DNA from: Telmatactis stephensoni
Taxonomy: Eukaryota; Cnidaria; Anthozoa; Actiniaria; Isophelliidae
NCBI GenBank assembly: GCA_029948255.1
Contig: JALIZF010001921.1
Span: forward strand, 62,001-126,000
Reading direction: 5' to 3'
Length of the DNA: 64,000 nucleotides
Part shown: positions 12,744 through 24,068 of the stretch, piece by piece
Numbering within the stretch: the stretch's first letter is position 1
Layout: every line of letters starts with the position of its first letter
Notes under the pieces: generated by a model
Told to the model about the DNA's origin: nothing
The model's input: the letters and a program-made list of their open reading frames with translations, nothing else
Databases searched by the model: none
Position numbers and translations under genes: made by a program

Positions 12744-13145
12744 CCATTATTGAGGGTTTTTTTTGAAAATTTGATTCCATTCTTCAATTTGAACTTTCAT
12801 TTTTAAAACGAAGATTTGAACATTTATAACAAGAATAATTTGAAAACTCGATTGCTCATTGGATTAATAAAACAAGAGATTGTGGAATTATATAATACTA
12901 TCGAGTGTTTTTACAGAAAAAGCTAAATAAAGTATACAAGACGATCTCACCTTTCGCGCCATAGTGGCCGCCATCTTGAATCTGACGGGTTGCCTGTGCT
13001 ATCCATATTAGGAGAGTCTCTTGTTTTATTAATCCAATCAGCAATCGAGTTTTCAAATTATTCTTGTTTTGAATGTTCAAATCTTCGTTTTAAAAATGAA
13101 AGTTCAAATTGAAGAATGGAATCAAATTTTCAAAAATAAATAATG
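12744..13145. mobile_element. Long-arm foldback element
   Basis: Arms of about 135 bp (12744-12880 against 13010-13145) are nearly perfect reverse complements, for example AAAATTTGATTCCATTCTTC against GAAGAATGGAATCAAATTTT. The loop holds no gene. Confidence 0.8.
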
Positions 13146-13289
13146 GTAATTAAACTGAGTGGAGTGCAATTTGGGCCGAAATCATATACGAGTGATTACA
13201 AAACTGCACGACTACGTAGCGGGAGTGCAGTTTGATAATCACGAGTATGATTTCTGGCCCAAAATTGCACGACACGAAGTTTAATTACC
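13145..13289. mobile_element. Short foldback element abutting the previous one
   Basis: GGTAATTAAACTGAGTGGAG at the left mirrors CACGAAGTTTAATTACC at the right. Arms of about 55 bp also contain GGGCCGAAATCATA and TATGATTTCTGGCCC. The element would form a nearly complete hairpin. Confidence 0.8.
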
Positions 13290-13867
13290 ACTTAATTATA
13301 TCCATTTTGAAATCTCAAATTTTTTGCTCTACTTTTTAACAAAAATGTGAAAACAGGTTCAAGGAAAAAAATCCCACAGCTTGACAGCAATCAAATGGCT
13401 TTTTTGATTCTTGTATATGATTGGCTGATAATAAAAAACACTGTTTTGTGATTGGTTGGAAAAAAAGATGCGATTAATGAAGCAAAAGGATGCAATTTAG
13501 GAATTAATCGCACACTTTTTAGCCAATCAGATTGCAGAACGTACAATGAGTCTGATGCAACATCACGCAATACAGGACACCAATTTCACTCCAAAAAGCA
13601 TCTAGTATTTATCAGTTTATCATACGTCTTCCGCAATGAATTCAAGTTTTGGCCGTCATGCACGCTACAGTGAGTCTGATGTAACGCTCCATATCAAAGC
13701 AAATCCTGAAACTATAACATCGCCTTCACCATATACACGAGTTCTCCACAGGGAGCCTTTGATTCATTTTCTTTAGAGTTAAATATTAACTAAGTCTTTT
13801 TATAAAATATCTACTATTTATTTGCTTTCATTTTATGTTTGTGCTCATTTCAAACCTATTGCCTTAA

Positions 13868-14682
13868 GGGTGCTGGAACATGTTTCGTTACTAAGCAACA
13901 TCGTTGCTATGTTGGCTGCAAAAGTGAGTGCCAGAGCTCATTGACGTCTTTGATTTTACAATTTTTTGAGAAAATGTCACTTTGGAATGCCCCCGTAATT
14001 CGTTGGGTCTTAAAGGTTCATATTTTTATCAAGAAAGTGGGAAATATAATTTTTCACTGAAATGAATTCAACAAAATATGTTACAAATTTCTCAAATAAT
14101 CAGTGGCCGAAGCTAAGCAAAATAACAGGTCAAAACTTTGTGAGTCTTAAAACCAAATATAAGCATACTGAAGCTGTTCAATACGACACAGCTGAACCAT
14201 AAAGTGTCAAACATCTGAAATCTCCAGAGCGCATGGGCAAATAGCTGGATTCCATTATAATTTCTACAATCTTTGAGAAGTTTTTAGCTAAAATAATTAT
14301 TTTTATCCTGAAATGTTTTATGTATTATTATGCACAAAGTCACCTATGGGTGTGAAAAATAGCAAAGTTATGAGCAAAAATATCTTTACAAAGACAAAGA
14401 AAGAGCTCTAAAAAATTAATAAATATTTATCAATGAAGGGAAAATCACATGTAACTTTGTGCACCTTAAAGAATAAAGCCATACTATGTAGGAACTGAAA
14501 TGTTTTGAATGACAACAATTATAGGAATTTTCTGTTTCAATGGTGTCATTTGATGACGTCTTGAAGAAATTTGTGATTGTTGTTTACCTCACAAGTATCA
14601 CTGCTTGAATCCAAGTATTAGCCTATTTACAAAAATATGAAGTTTCCCTAGCAATGGGCTCCAGAAATGCGTCCCAGCACCC
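13868..14682. mobile_element. TTAA-flanked non-autonomous transposon, 815 bp
   Basis: GGGTGCTGGAACATGTTTC at the left and GAAATGCGTCCCAGCACCC at the right are inverted, each bordered by TTAA (13864-13867 and 14683-14686). The inverted ends are only about 25 bp. A truncated sister copy lies at 11190. No transposase frame. Confidence 0.78.
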
Positions 14683-14874
14683 TTAAGCAGAACTGTCCAA
14701 CAGGAGAAAGAGTGCCCACAAAGAAAGTAATGCGTGTCTGAATATATGGTCAATGTTGTTGTTTGCTGGCAATGGACAGGAGTCTTGAATAGACCATTTG
14801 ATAATTATTGTCGTTCAACCTTGGCCTTGACAGGGTGTAGTATATTCTTTAGAATTTGACAATATGTTTATTAC

Positions 14875-15170
14875 TTACTGCCATTTTCGATGAAACCCGA
14901 CTACCTAGACATCAACATTGTAGATTGCACTTTGCATTAGACGTACATCAATAATCTATACTTCTCAATAAATGCACATTTTACAAGGTACATCGATTGC
15001 TATAAATTGCAAAAATTTAAAAGATGCTTTTTTTGAATTTTGGAAGTTAGGAAAGGTTTATTTCAGTGGGTTTTGAGTCTTTCGAGAACTGATTGATGGC
15101 TGTGTAATGCAAAGTGCAGACTGCAATGTTGATGTCTAGGTAGTCTCGTTTCATCGAAAAGGGCGGTAAA
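14875..15170. mobile_element. Inverted-repeat MITE
   Basis: Arms of about 65 bp share GACTACCTAGACATCAACAT and TTTTCGATGAAAC in opposite orientation at 14887-14921 and 15128-15160. The loop is AT-rich and non-coding. Confidence 0.8.
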
Positions 15171-15816
15171 TTATAAATATAGTTTACAATCATTATAGAT
15201 TTGCTACTTTAGTAGTAAATTTGCAGAGATTTATATAGAGTACAAATGTGGTTAGCTATAAGCAAATTTAACTTGGGGTGGATTGCTGGTCAGCGGTTGT
15301 TGCTTGCTGCACAGGTGCTATTGCTGCTTTGCCCTTGTGGTCAGTCATTGCTCAGCTTTGCTGCTTGTTTGTTGCCTTTGCCCCACCCGCCCTCCTCTGG
15401 GATTGAAGTATGGGAATTAAGTATAATTTTCCACTGCTAAGACAGTGTGACAGGTGCAGAGGTTGACCCATGGCTAGGTTGCCATGGTGACCTCTTGCCA
15501 ATTGCTAGCATTGCTATCGCCTCATTGCTGCTAGAGTGATTTTCATCGGACTGTGAAACAATTTCTAATAGTCAGTGTTTAATAGTGTCTAATAGTTGTA
15601 TTGCAACAAAAGAAAACAAATGGGTGCAGAGTCTACTAGTGTCTATTAGCTTTTTTACAACATTTGACTAAAATCTTGCAATCTGATTGGCTGAGAGCCA
15701 TTGTTAATAAGAGTACTGACAATAGCTGACACCAACATGTCACGCTCGTCCTTACAGAAAAAAGTTTGGGACAGTTTTTCAAACAGATTTGGACGGAAAA
15801 GATCTAAGATGTAAAA

Positions 15817-16001
15817 AACAAATTGAAGATAGTTTTCCATTGTCAGTACTCTTATTAATCATGGATGACGTCAAAAAATGTCCAAAACTTAGCAGTGAAA
15901 CCACTCGCTGCACTCGTGGTTCCACTTTAGTTTTGAACATTTTTTGACGTCATCCATGATTAATAAGAGTACTGACAATGGAAAACTATCTTCAATTTGT
16001 T
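15817..16001. mobile_element. Hairpin element upstream of cofilin 2
   Basis: AACAAATTGAAGATAGTTTT at 15817 mirrors AAAACTATCTTCAATTTGTT at 16001. The arms continue through GTCAGTACTCTTATTAATC and ATGGATGACGTCAAAAAATG, including a CRE-like TGACGTCA core in each arm. A related fragment lies at about 37905-38130. The hairpin lies inside a larger unit whose borders (about 15533 and 16037) belong to the AGAGTGATTTTCATC family. Confidence 0.75.
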
Positions 16002-16301
16002 AAAGTAACTATTTCACAGTCCGGTGAAAATCACTCTAGGGCACCTACCCTCCATAATTAAGTAGCGACAAGTTAAACACTAAAAGCATACAACATAAAT
16101 AGTGGTATTTTTATGCAAATTCTATTGTTTTCCTTTATTTAATTAGCACTATTTAGTGCTAACAGTGCAAAATAGAGAGATGGCACTTATCCTGTGAAAC
16201 AAAATCTAATAGTCGGTGTCTAATAGACTAATTAAAACAAAAGAAAACAATGGAAATAGTGTCTACTAATGTCTGTTGGACTAATATCTATTTCACGGAT
16301 T

Positions 16302-16445
16302 AGAGTGATTTTCATCAGACTGTGAAACAGTTACTAAGCTAATACACACAAGTAGATCCCAATTCCATTGTTTCCTTTTGTTGAATTTTGACTGCTATAC
16401 ACTAATAGCTAGTTAGTATTTCACAGTCCAATGAAAATCACTGTA
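16302..16445 (+). mobile_element. AGAGTGATTTTCATC MITE, copy A
   Basis: 144 bp with inverted ends AGAGTGATTTTCATCAGACT and AGTCCAATGAAAATCACTGT. The interior (TTGTTGAATTTTGACTGCTA) matches copy B at 18690-18833 in reverse complement. It ends about 95 bp before the cofilin-2 start codon, so it lies inside the 5' UTR intron or close to the promoter. Confidence 0.85.
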
Positions 16446-16539
16446 AGTGCCATCACTCTATTACATGCTTTTAGTATTAACTTTTGTTTCTGTATTGTCA
16501 CTTTCACATAATAAATATTTTGTATTTTAATTTCAGAAC

Positions 16540-17471
16540 ATGTCTATGTCTGGAATAAAAATGGACGCTTGTCTCCCTGGCTTTTATAATGAGATGAACT
16601 TAAAAAAGAATCACAAGTTTGCATGTTTTAAACTATCTGGTGATATGAAAACTGTTATTATTGATGAGGATATGGTTGCTGAAAAGGCTGACACATGTTG
16701 TAAAGATGACGATAGAGTTCACTTTAACAAGCTCAAAGAAATGCTGAAGAAAGAGGAACCCCGCTACATCCTTTATGATTTTGGCTGTGAAGCTAAGGAT
16801 GGTAGAGCATTTAAAAAAATTGTTTTTATGTACTGGTTAGTATAAACCCTTCATATAAATGTACTGTGTTGGTTACAATGGCATATGGCATAAATGGCAT
16901 AAATACTTTTGATGTGATAACAAAAAATACCTTTCTTTCACATAATTATTTTGTTTGTCAGGTCTCAACAAAAGTGTTTTTACATGTTTTTAATTAAGTT
17001 CATGAAAACTATATGGTCCCATGCAAAATCAGCATGTTTAATGCACTTGAAGTTGCTAAAAGGGCCAAAAAAATACTATCTAAGTTCTGCCATCTTGAAA
17101 ATGACATGACAGCACGAGCTAATTCTGTAAGGCAGGCACCCCTGTAAGGAGTCACCCCTATATATTTACTTGGTCCCATTTTAATAAATTGCCCCATATT
17201 TACCGTAAACTTGCTAAGGCAAACACTAAAAGCCTGTTTGGAAGTTTCCAGCTTACGGAGTTCAATGTATACCTTGAGTCATGTTTATTAAAAGTGTTTT
17301 TTTTCTTGGAACAGGTGCAGCAATGATTGTCCAGTCCGAAAGAAAATGATTTACACATCAACAAAAGATAATGTTATGAAATGTTTTCAGGCCGCAAAAT
17401 CTATCCAACTCAATGATTTGGATGATGTGGATTATGATGAAGTAATACAAGAGGCCATGAAAATGTTTTAA
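16540..17471 (+). CDS. ADF/cofilin family actin-depolymerising protein, gene 2 (2 coding exons)
   Basis: Coding exons are 16540-16835 and 17315-17471, giving 150 residues. As in gene 1, ATG follows a TTTCAG acceptor by three bases and the intron cuts the conserved Trp99 codon in phase 2, which shows common origin by duplication. Seen: MSMSGIK start, EPRYILYDFG (73-82) and the actin-binding helix KKMIYTSTKDN (108-118), closer to the usual cofilin KMIY than gene 1's KMIF. It is richer in cysteine than copy 1 (C11, C29, C53, C54, C83, C100, C104, C122). AATAAA occurs at 17639-17644 and 17900-17905. Expected role is cytoplasmic actin turnover; why two copies are kept is unknown. Confidence 0.93.
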
Positions 17472-17598
17472 AGAGGAGGCAAAAACTTTTCTTATCATTC
17501 CTTAATGCCACGATGATTCTATATCATAGTTTGTACTCATTGATAAAATGACTCCATATCAAAGTTTGTATACTTATCAATGTTACATAGAAAAGATG

Positions 17599-17808
17599 AA
17601 TTACTGCAATTTCAAAATCACGCAAACTCAGAAAATCAAATAAATGAAGAAATATTGATGAAAATATCTCAATTTTATTTGGTAGGTATTTGGAGTGCTT
17701 TAAGATCAATGTTTATCAATTTGATCATAATTGTCAGACAACAAATCAGCAAAATCCAGAAGACTGTTTGGATGTCCAAGTTACGTGATTTTGAAAATTG
17801 CAGTAATG
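17599..17808. repeat. Inverted repeat in cofilin-2 3' region
   Basis: ATTACTGCAATTTCAAAATCACG at 17599 is mirrored by CGTGATTTTGAAAATTGCAGTAAT ending at 17808. It may be a small foldback insertion in the 3' UTR, lying between two possible poly(A) signals. Confidence 0.6.
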
Positions 17809-18054
17809 CACAAAACTGTTTGTTGCTTTTAATTTTGATATGCTTGTACAAGGTATAAATTCAATTGATGAGCATTGTTAATATTGCATTGGTTAGAATA
17901 ATAAAAAACATATTTTAGTTGTAGTCCTACATTGTTAGTCCAGCTTTACAATAGTGTGGGCCAACTCACATCACACTGTCTCTGGTGCATGCTCGGAGGA
18001 GGAGACGGACTCTGAACAGACATTTCTAGGCTATGGAGGCAAAAGTGCAAGAAG

Positions 18055-18447
18055 CAGGGGCGGATCCAGGGGAGGTGCGTTGGGTGCGGACGCACCCCCC
18101 TTTTGGACGACGGTGAAAGCTTTTCTCAAATATAAACGTTTTTCATCAATCGTTTTTAGGTCGGGAAGGCTGTGGTTGTATTTGTAGCGGGAAAACCAGC
18201 ACACTACGCGCGTCTGATACTTAAATCGTTTTGGGGTTGGGAAGCCTGTGGTGGCGGGAAAAATCACGCGCGCGTGCTTTGTAAGTTTATCATCAATATA
18301 TTATCGTTTTGAGGCCGGAATTCATGGAATGCTCCTTTAACGGTCTTTAATCAGCAGTACGTGATCGGATTCCCATAGCTGACTACAGACCATTTTGGCT
18401 ACCATCAAAAAACGCACCCCTCTTTAAAAAAGCTGGATCCGCCCCTG
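18055..18447. mobile_element. CAGGGGCGGATCC MITE, copy 1
   Basis: Ends CAGGGGCGGATCCAG and CTGGATCCGCCCCTG, flanked by AGAAG on both sides (18050-18054 and 18448-18452), a probable 5-bp target duplication. Two internal subrepeats share AATCGTTTT...GGGAAG.C.TGTGGT...GCGGGAAAA. A shorter relative is at 48095-48290. Confidence 0.8.
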
Positions 18448-18689
18448 AGAAGGGACATGTACCTATAACCTTGAATTAAAATCTCTTTCCACAGTCATTG
18501 GGTATATAGCTGATAATGTATTGAACAAAGGCCACTTTTGAGTCAAGGATATTGGGCAAGATTTTGCGACATTGGTGGTTAGATTTTATGGAGTGATTTT
18601 AGAGTGGTTTTCATCTGACCATGAAGGAATAGACGAACTAATAGTTGGTAGTAGACTCTAACGCCACTTTTTCTTCTTGTTTCTCAGTT

Positions 18690-18833
18690 AGAGTGATTTC
18701 CATCGGACTGTGAAATAGTAACTAGCTATTAGTGTATAGCAGTCAAAATTCAACAAAAGGAAACGATGGAATTGGGATCTACTAGTGTGTATTAGCTTAG
18801 TAACTATTTCACAGTCCGATGAAAATCACCCTA
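18690..18833 (-). mobile_element. AGAGTGATTTTCATC MITE, copy B
   Basis: Same family and length as copy A but inverted, with TAGCAGTCAAAATTCAACAA in the middle. Degraded relatives lie directly upstream (18597-18690), downstream (18834-18900) and around 15533-15650 and 16195-16303. Confidence 0.85.
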
Positions 18834-19359
18834 TCAACTACTACAAACGGCTAAACAGTCATTTTCCTTTCACGGTCAAATGAAACTGATCTAATAGACC
18901 CATATCACGCAAGTGTGAGATTATAAATTATTTGATTTATCGGAAAAAGGAATTCACTATCAATTTCATCACACTGATTTTAGTAAATTGCAATTTTTTG
19001 GGGAGATTGCTCTTAAATTGAATAAGATATGAATTTTTAAAACTTAGCATTTTTACAAAGAAATGTATGATGGACGGGCATCACATGCATGGCGAACCTC
19101 GTTATCATGCTAAACACTTACATTTCTTTACAAAAATTCCACAAAATAAATATAATATTTTATATTGTCACATTAGCGTGATAAGGGTCTATACACTTCG
19201 TTTCACGGGATAATGAAAGCCACTATTTTTACTATTTCAACCTGTTCCGTGCCACTATTTCAGCCTCACTCCAAGTCTTCCATCCATATCGATCCTCTTT
19301 CTTTCTCCATCAACTTTCAAGTGTCACTTTTGGTCTACCTTTGTTTCTTCTGCCTGGTG

Positions 19360-19402
19360 GGTTATTGCTTATTGGGTTATTGCTTATTGGGTTATTGCAT
19401 CA
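19360..19402. repeat. 15-bp tandem repeat, 3 copies
   Basis: Three units of GGGTTATTGCTTATT run into the LINE fragment. Confidence 0.85.
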
Positions 19403-19406
19403 GAAT

Positions 19407-20890
19407 GGATAACTAGTTATCTAAAAAACCGAGAACAATTTGTTGAATACAATAATTTATCATCTGAATCAAAAATTGTCAAATGTGGCATTCCTCAAGG
19501 GAGTATTTTAGGGCCTTTATTATTCATTTTGTACGTCAACGATATCTCGAATTCTTCCAAGTGGCTTAAATTTATATTATTTGCAGATGATACTAATGTC
19601 TTTTACTCATTTAAGGACATCAGAAACTTGAATACTACATTAAATACTGAATTAAACAATGTATCTAAATGGTTAATTGCTAATGAATTGTCAATCAATA
19701 TTAAAAAAATAAAAAAATATATATATATGTATATAAAGTTAATGGTGGGACTCGTTACTCCGAGTTTCACGCGTACATCGCGATCATCAGACTTATATAT
19801 ATAAGACTTTATATATATATAAATTATATATGAAATTAACAATGAAATGATTGAACATAAGCAAAACATTAAATTTCTTGGAGTGGTCCTTGATGAACAT
19901 TTGAGTTGGAAGGACCATATCAGTACAGTAGCTGGGAAAATATCTAGAAGTATAGGAATTATTTCTAAATCACAATTTTATATTTCTCAAACTTCTCTCC
20001 TTAAGCTGTATTTTTCTCTTGTATACCCTTACCTATATTATGGCAACATAATATGGGGATCTACTTATGAATCTAATTTGAACTACAAATTTTACAAAAA
20101 CGAATTATTCGAATTATTACCAGCACCTTTATTTTATGAGTATGGGTTATTAAATCTGGATAATATCCATGCTCTACAAATAGGGTTATTTGTGTTTTCT
20201 GTTCATTGTACAACAAAATAATTCCTAAAATATTTTGTGACATGTTGGCAAGAGTTCAAAGATACACTGCTACCCCTGACTAGCTAGACAATCAAGCAAT
20301 TACAGAACGGCCCAACATTGCCGAACCAACATTAAAAAGTTTACTATTGTTAGCCAAGGTCCCAAACTCTGGAACTCTTTACCAAAAGAATTAAAATCAA
20401 AACCCACTTTAAGTTGCTTTAAAACCAATCTATATAGTTACCTAATAAACTCCATGACATAATTATTTGTGTATAAATTATCTTATATTTCTTACCATCA
20501 TACATGGATAAATATGGCTGTCTTTGTTATTCTATTACATAATTCATTAAGTATTTACTTTATTTATTTAATTTCCTAATTAAACCTCATTTTTCCTAAT
20601 TGATCTTTTGAAATATTATAAGCCCACGGCTTCTTTTTGTACTGCCTTGCCATCGGGGAATAGATTATACTTCTGCTTTGTTATTTTCTCTTTCCATATT
20701 TTATCTAACTCAATAACTAGTTCGCAAATGTATTTTTTTTCAATGATTGTTATATAATTATCCTTATAAATGATACTTGTTATATTTTGTAATCTTTGAT
20801 ATTTTGTAAAATCTATAATAACCTACATGTATCTACCCCGATGGTATACTAATAAAGATGATGATGATGATGATAATAATGATAATGATA
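19407..20890 (+). pseudogene. Broken non-LTR retrotransposon (LINE) reverse transcriptase
   Basis: Three pieces of one reverse transcriptase are readable. 19407-19708 encodes KCGIPQGSILGPLLF and the catalytic FADDTN. 19847-20220 encodes NIKFLGVVLDEHLSWKDHI and the following thumb region. 20337-20462 encodes QGPKLWNSLPKELKSKPT to a stop. An AT-rich insertion of about 130 bp with TATATA borders and CTCCGAGTTTCACGCG (about 19709-19840) interrupts the first join, and stops and shifts break the rest. The element lacks its N-terminal half and ends in a (GATGAT)n tail (20859-20890), as in CR1/L2-like LINEs. Dead copy. Confidence 0.85.
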
Positions 20891-21649
20891 TGATTGTATT
20901 TATTAAAAACACAGCCCGCCTAGATTAGTTATGCTACCTGCGGACTGTGTATATTTTGTAAATATTATTGTGAACAATTAAATAACTGAAATAAAGTGTG
21001 TGGTCACATCTGGGAATGAACGCCAACTACGAGCGCCAACTACGAGCTTGTAAGAGTAGAAGAGGCATTGTGAAACACAGCGAGCTTCGCAGTCAAAGAG
21101 GGAAGAAATAGTCGGAGCCTTCACTTAAGGAAAAGTACTAGTAATCTAAGCTAAGGGGCTATATTCTGTGGGAAGAGAGGGTGTTGGGGGTGGTGGGGGG
21201 GACCCCAAGCGAGACGGGTCTGGTGCGCAACGCTACGTTCGCTCTACGAGACTAAACAAGGCTGCGTGTCAAGACTAACGTAATGCTCTTTCTGCGTGTC
21301 AAGATAGCATTACGTGATTAAGCCTGCGTAGCTACGGATGCATTACGTGACGAGGCTAAAACCATCTTATGCGCAACACTGGAATTTTGGTTTCGGGCCT
21401 TTAAACTCATCAAAATTCCTTTTCCGTCACTTCATTTACTTCTTTTCTTGTACAAACATTGAAACTGTTAATAAATATTCACACTAACCACAAGAAGCCC
21501 AAATGCTGATTAAATTTCACGTACATGCTGTTCCAAGTAGCAAAGGATTTTGGTTTCCGTTAATCTAAGGAAACATCTATTTTGTGATAGAGAGAGGGAG
21601 AGGAATGCAAAGAAGGGAGGGTATGTCAAAGTTCTGCAGTGACAACGCA

Positions 21650-21676
21650 CGGGGGAGGGGGGGGGGGGGGAGGTAA
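21650..21676. repeat. G-run
   Basis: About 16 consecutive G inside a G-rich stretch, upstream of the GPCR. Confidence 0.9.
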
Positions 21677-21890
21677 GATCGATCATACCTCATTTTCTCT
21701 TGCTTTGACTCTATTTTGAGAGCGGTCTTAATTCCTGTGTCCCCCCTGCTCTTTACAAAGAAACTCGTTATGAATCAGTATAGTTTCCGATTCCCATTCA
21801 CAATTCATTCTTACGCTTTGCTTACACGGCGTTGGCAGGGACTTCGCGGTAGAAACTGAAAGAAGTGGAAGTGTTTCGTACTTGTTTCTA

Positions 21891-21903
21891 TATATATATA
21901 TAT
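21891..21903 (+). promoter_or_regulatory. TATA-like tract before the GPCR
   Basis: A run of alternating TA about 30-40 bp before the start codon at 21932. It could act as a TATA element, but simple TA repeats are common here, so support is weak. Confidence 0.3.
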
Positions 21904-21931
21904 CTCACTAGAGTCGAGTTAGTGTACTAAG

Positions 21932-22996
21932 ATGAATAACACTCCTGGATGCTCCGTGACTCTGCGAATATTTCTTGTCCAACAAGAACGTTCGACACAC
22001 TATGAAAACTTTCTGGTATTCTTTATCCTTTTCAACTGTCTCGTGGCTGTATTGGTTTTAGCAAGCAATGCTATTGTTATATATACCATATTAGCAACGT
22101 CTTCCCTACGAACGCCGTCGAATATTCTCATCGTGGGTTTGGCTTTGTCGGATTTTGGTGTAGGCGTCTTGTCGCAGCCTTTTTATTGCCTTCTTCTTGT
22201 GGCAGAGCTAAAACGAGATTTTAATCTCATTTGTCAAGCAGCGGTTGTCAATTTTGTAAGTGTATGGACATTTGCGTCGATTTCTTTTATGACTTTAATA
22301 GCAATCTCGGCGGATCGCTACCTCGCTCTTTCCTTGCACCTCAGATATCAAGAAGTTGTCACTACCCGGCGTTACATCGTGGCTCTTATTTTGATATGGG
22401 TTTTTGGTGTTTTTGCCGGCACAATAAGGCATATAATTCCCCTAATTGGTGCGCTGGAGAAAGTGGCATTTGGGACATTTGCAGTCCTCTTTGTGTGCTT
22501 GGTTTTGCTGAAAATGTATTTGATCGTCCGAATCAGCGCGGTCGTTTACAAACACTCCGCACAGATTCATGCTTTACCTACGCGAACCCGTATGAACATG
22601 GTAAGACACAAGAAGTCTGTCTTCACAATGTTCTACATACTTGGCACATTTGTTTTCTGTTATGTGCCATATGTAGTAGTCATTGCTACTACCAGGCTAG
22701 CTAAATTGAAGAGATCGGAAGAAATGTCTTATATCTATACAACTGTTGAGTCGTTGGTCATGTTAAATGGTGCCTTCAATCCTGTGATATACTGCTGGCG
22801 CATTGAAGAAATACGAAATGCAGCGTTCAAATTATTCAAGAAATTTGGCAAGAAAAATATAGACATTGAGGTAAAGAAACAAAGTGGAAGAATTTTTTTG
22901 CATAGAAATGCAGTAAAGGTGCGTGGGAAAAGCAAAGTCACCGATAAACACTTGCAGGGAACTAAGCCCAAAACGATCAATACTAAAACAATGTAG
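21932..22996 (+). CDS. Class A (rhodopsin-family) G protein-coupled receptor, intronless
   Basis: 354 residues in one exon, a normal length for a family A receptor. It would sit in the plasma membrane and signal through heterotrimeric G proteins; the ligand cannot be told. Seen: TM1 about 27-54 with N46; TM2 with LALSD (D74); Cys101 before TM3; TM3 ending ADRYLAL (DRY 128-130); TM4 with W156; TM5 about 180-200; TM6 FCYVPY (P246) instead of CWxP; TM7 NPVIYCW (283-289); then a basic tail. The second extracellular loop is very short and has no cysteine, so the usual loop disulfide to Cys101 cannot form, and TM5 has no proline. This recalls melanocortin-like and related receptors. The start is the first ATG of the frame. 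No neighbour hints at its role. Confidence 0.9.
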   Translation: MNNTPGCSVTLRIFLVQQERSTHYENFLVFFILFNCLVAVLVLASNAIVIYTILATSSLRTPSNILIVGLALSDFGVGVLSQPFYCLLLVAELKRDFNLICQAAVVNFVSVWTFASISFMTLIAISADRYLALSLHLRYQEVVTTRRYIVALILIWVFGVFAGTIRHIIPLIGALEKVAFGTFAVLFVCLVLLKMYLIVRISAVVYKHSAQIHALPTRTRMNMVRHKKSVFTMFYILGTFVFCYVPYVVVIATTRLAKLKRSEEMSYIYTTVESLVMLNGAFNPVIYCWRIEEIRNAAFKLFKKFGKKNIDIEVKKQSGRIFLHRNAVKVRGKSKVTDKHLQGTKPKTINTKTM

Positions 22997-23741
22997 AATT
23001 CGTATGGTCAAAGATATCTCCTCCGTTCGGTGTAAATTTGTTGAGACTTTGTAGGAATTAATGTAGTGGAAATGTGTGCTTAGGTTATGAGAGCAACATT
23101 GAATATATGTGGATTTCAACAGAAAGATCCGGCATTAACATGACAATTATCGGATTGAGCTCATTTTGAGTATCGAAACTTTCTTGTGGCGGCTAAAATT
23201 AGCAGTAACGCTTCCAGGAAACAGAAACTAACAAGGTTATAGAACTTGACAATGTGGTGTTATATCTTTTACTGATCAAGCTCATTATTAGTGAAATAGA
23301 AGCGGCAGTATACCAGGGTATGGCAAAAATACTACAATAGTTTTGTCTGACATCCATGTTTTGTTTGACATGCAGCTGTACATATATATAGGGACATGAA
23401 CCAAAGTACTAAAATCCTAGAATTAGTATTAGGGAGTAACAGTATGGTTTGCTAGTTTTGTAATTATAGTCAAGCTACAAATTAAACTACTCCCCACAAT
23501 TCTTTAATTCTTTTCTACTGAATCTATCTTATTCAATCCATCCATATTGCCCTCTAGTGTTTTGGACTGATATAATTCAAGAGCAATCAAGATTGCAGTC
23601 CTGACAGGCACTCAGTGTTTCAGTCGAAAGCACAAATTAGATTACCAGCAGGAAATGAAATTTCTATTTCACCGACAGTTTTAGTAATAAAAAAAACATG
23701 CCAAGAAATTATTGATTTTTTTCATTTCTTGAGTAAAATTT

Positions 23742-24068
23742 AATTAACAAATAGAACAGCTTTTTCCGTGTTCCGTTTAGTACAGCACGCAGGAAGTGAC
23801 GAGGCACGAAAGAAGTGTTGAGTGCTCTCGGCACTTCCAAAGTGCTGTATTCATGAACGGTGCACGGAAAAAGATGTTCTTTTTGTTTTATTATATATTT
23901 TGAAGTAATATTCAAGGGAAAAGTTCGATTTTCTCCGTACAAAAAATTCAAAAGGTGCGCGCGCGGTCGAGCTCGCGCTGCTAGCATGCGCATCAGAACT
24001 GTGTTCCGTTCTCTGATAAAGCACAGCTTTCAGCCAATCAGACCGCGCGTATCGACAAGGGTATAACT
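23742..24068. repeat. Dispersed ~300-bp repeat, copy 1
   Basis: Starts AACAAATAGAACAGCTTTTT and ends GTATCGACAAGGGTATA. Matches 24780-25063 in the same orientation with moderate divergence. Contains an inner hairpin (TTTTTCCGTGxTCCGTT against AACGGxGCAcGGAAAAA) and GGTCGAGCTCGCGCTGCT. Non-coding. Confidence 0.85.

Noticed and set aside
22231..22704. 157-codon frame overlapping the GPCR on the same strand
   Set aside because: Shadow frame; codon use and motifs belong to the receptor frame 21932-22996.
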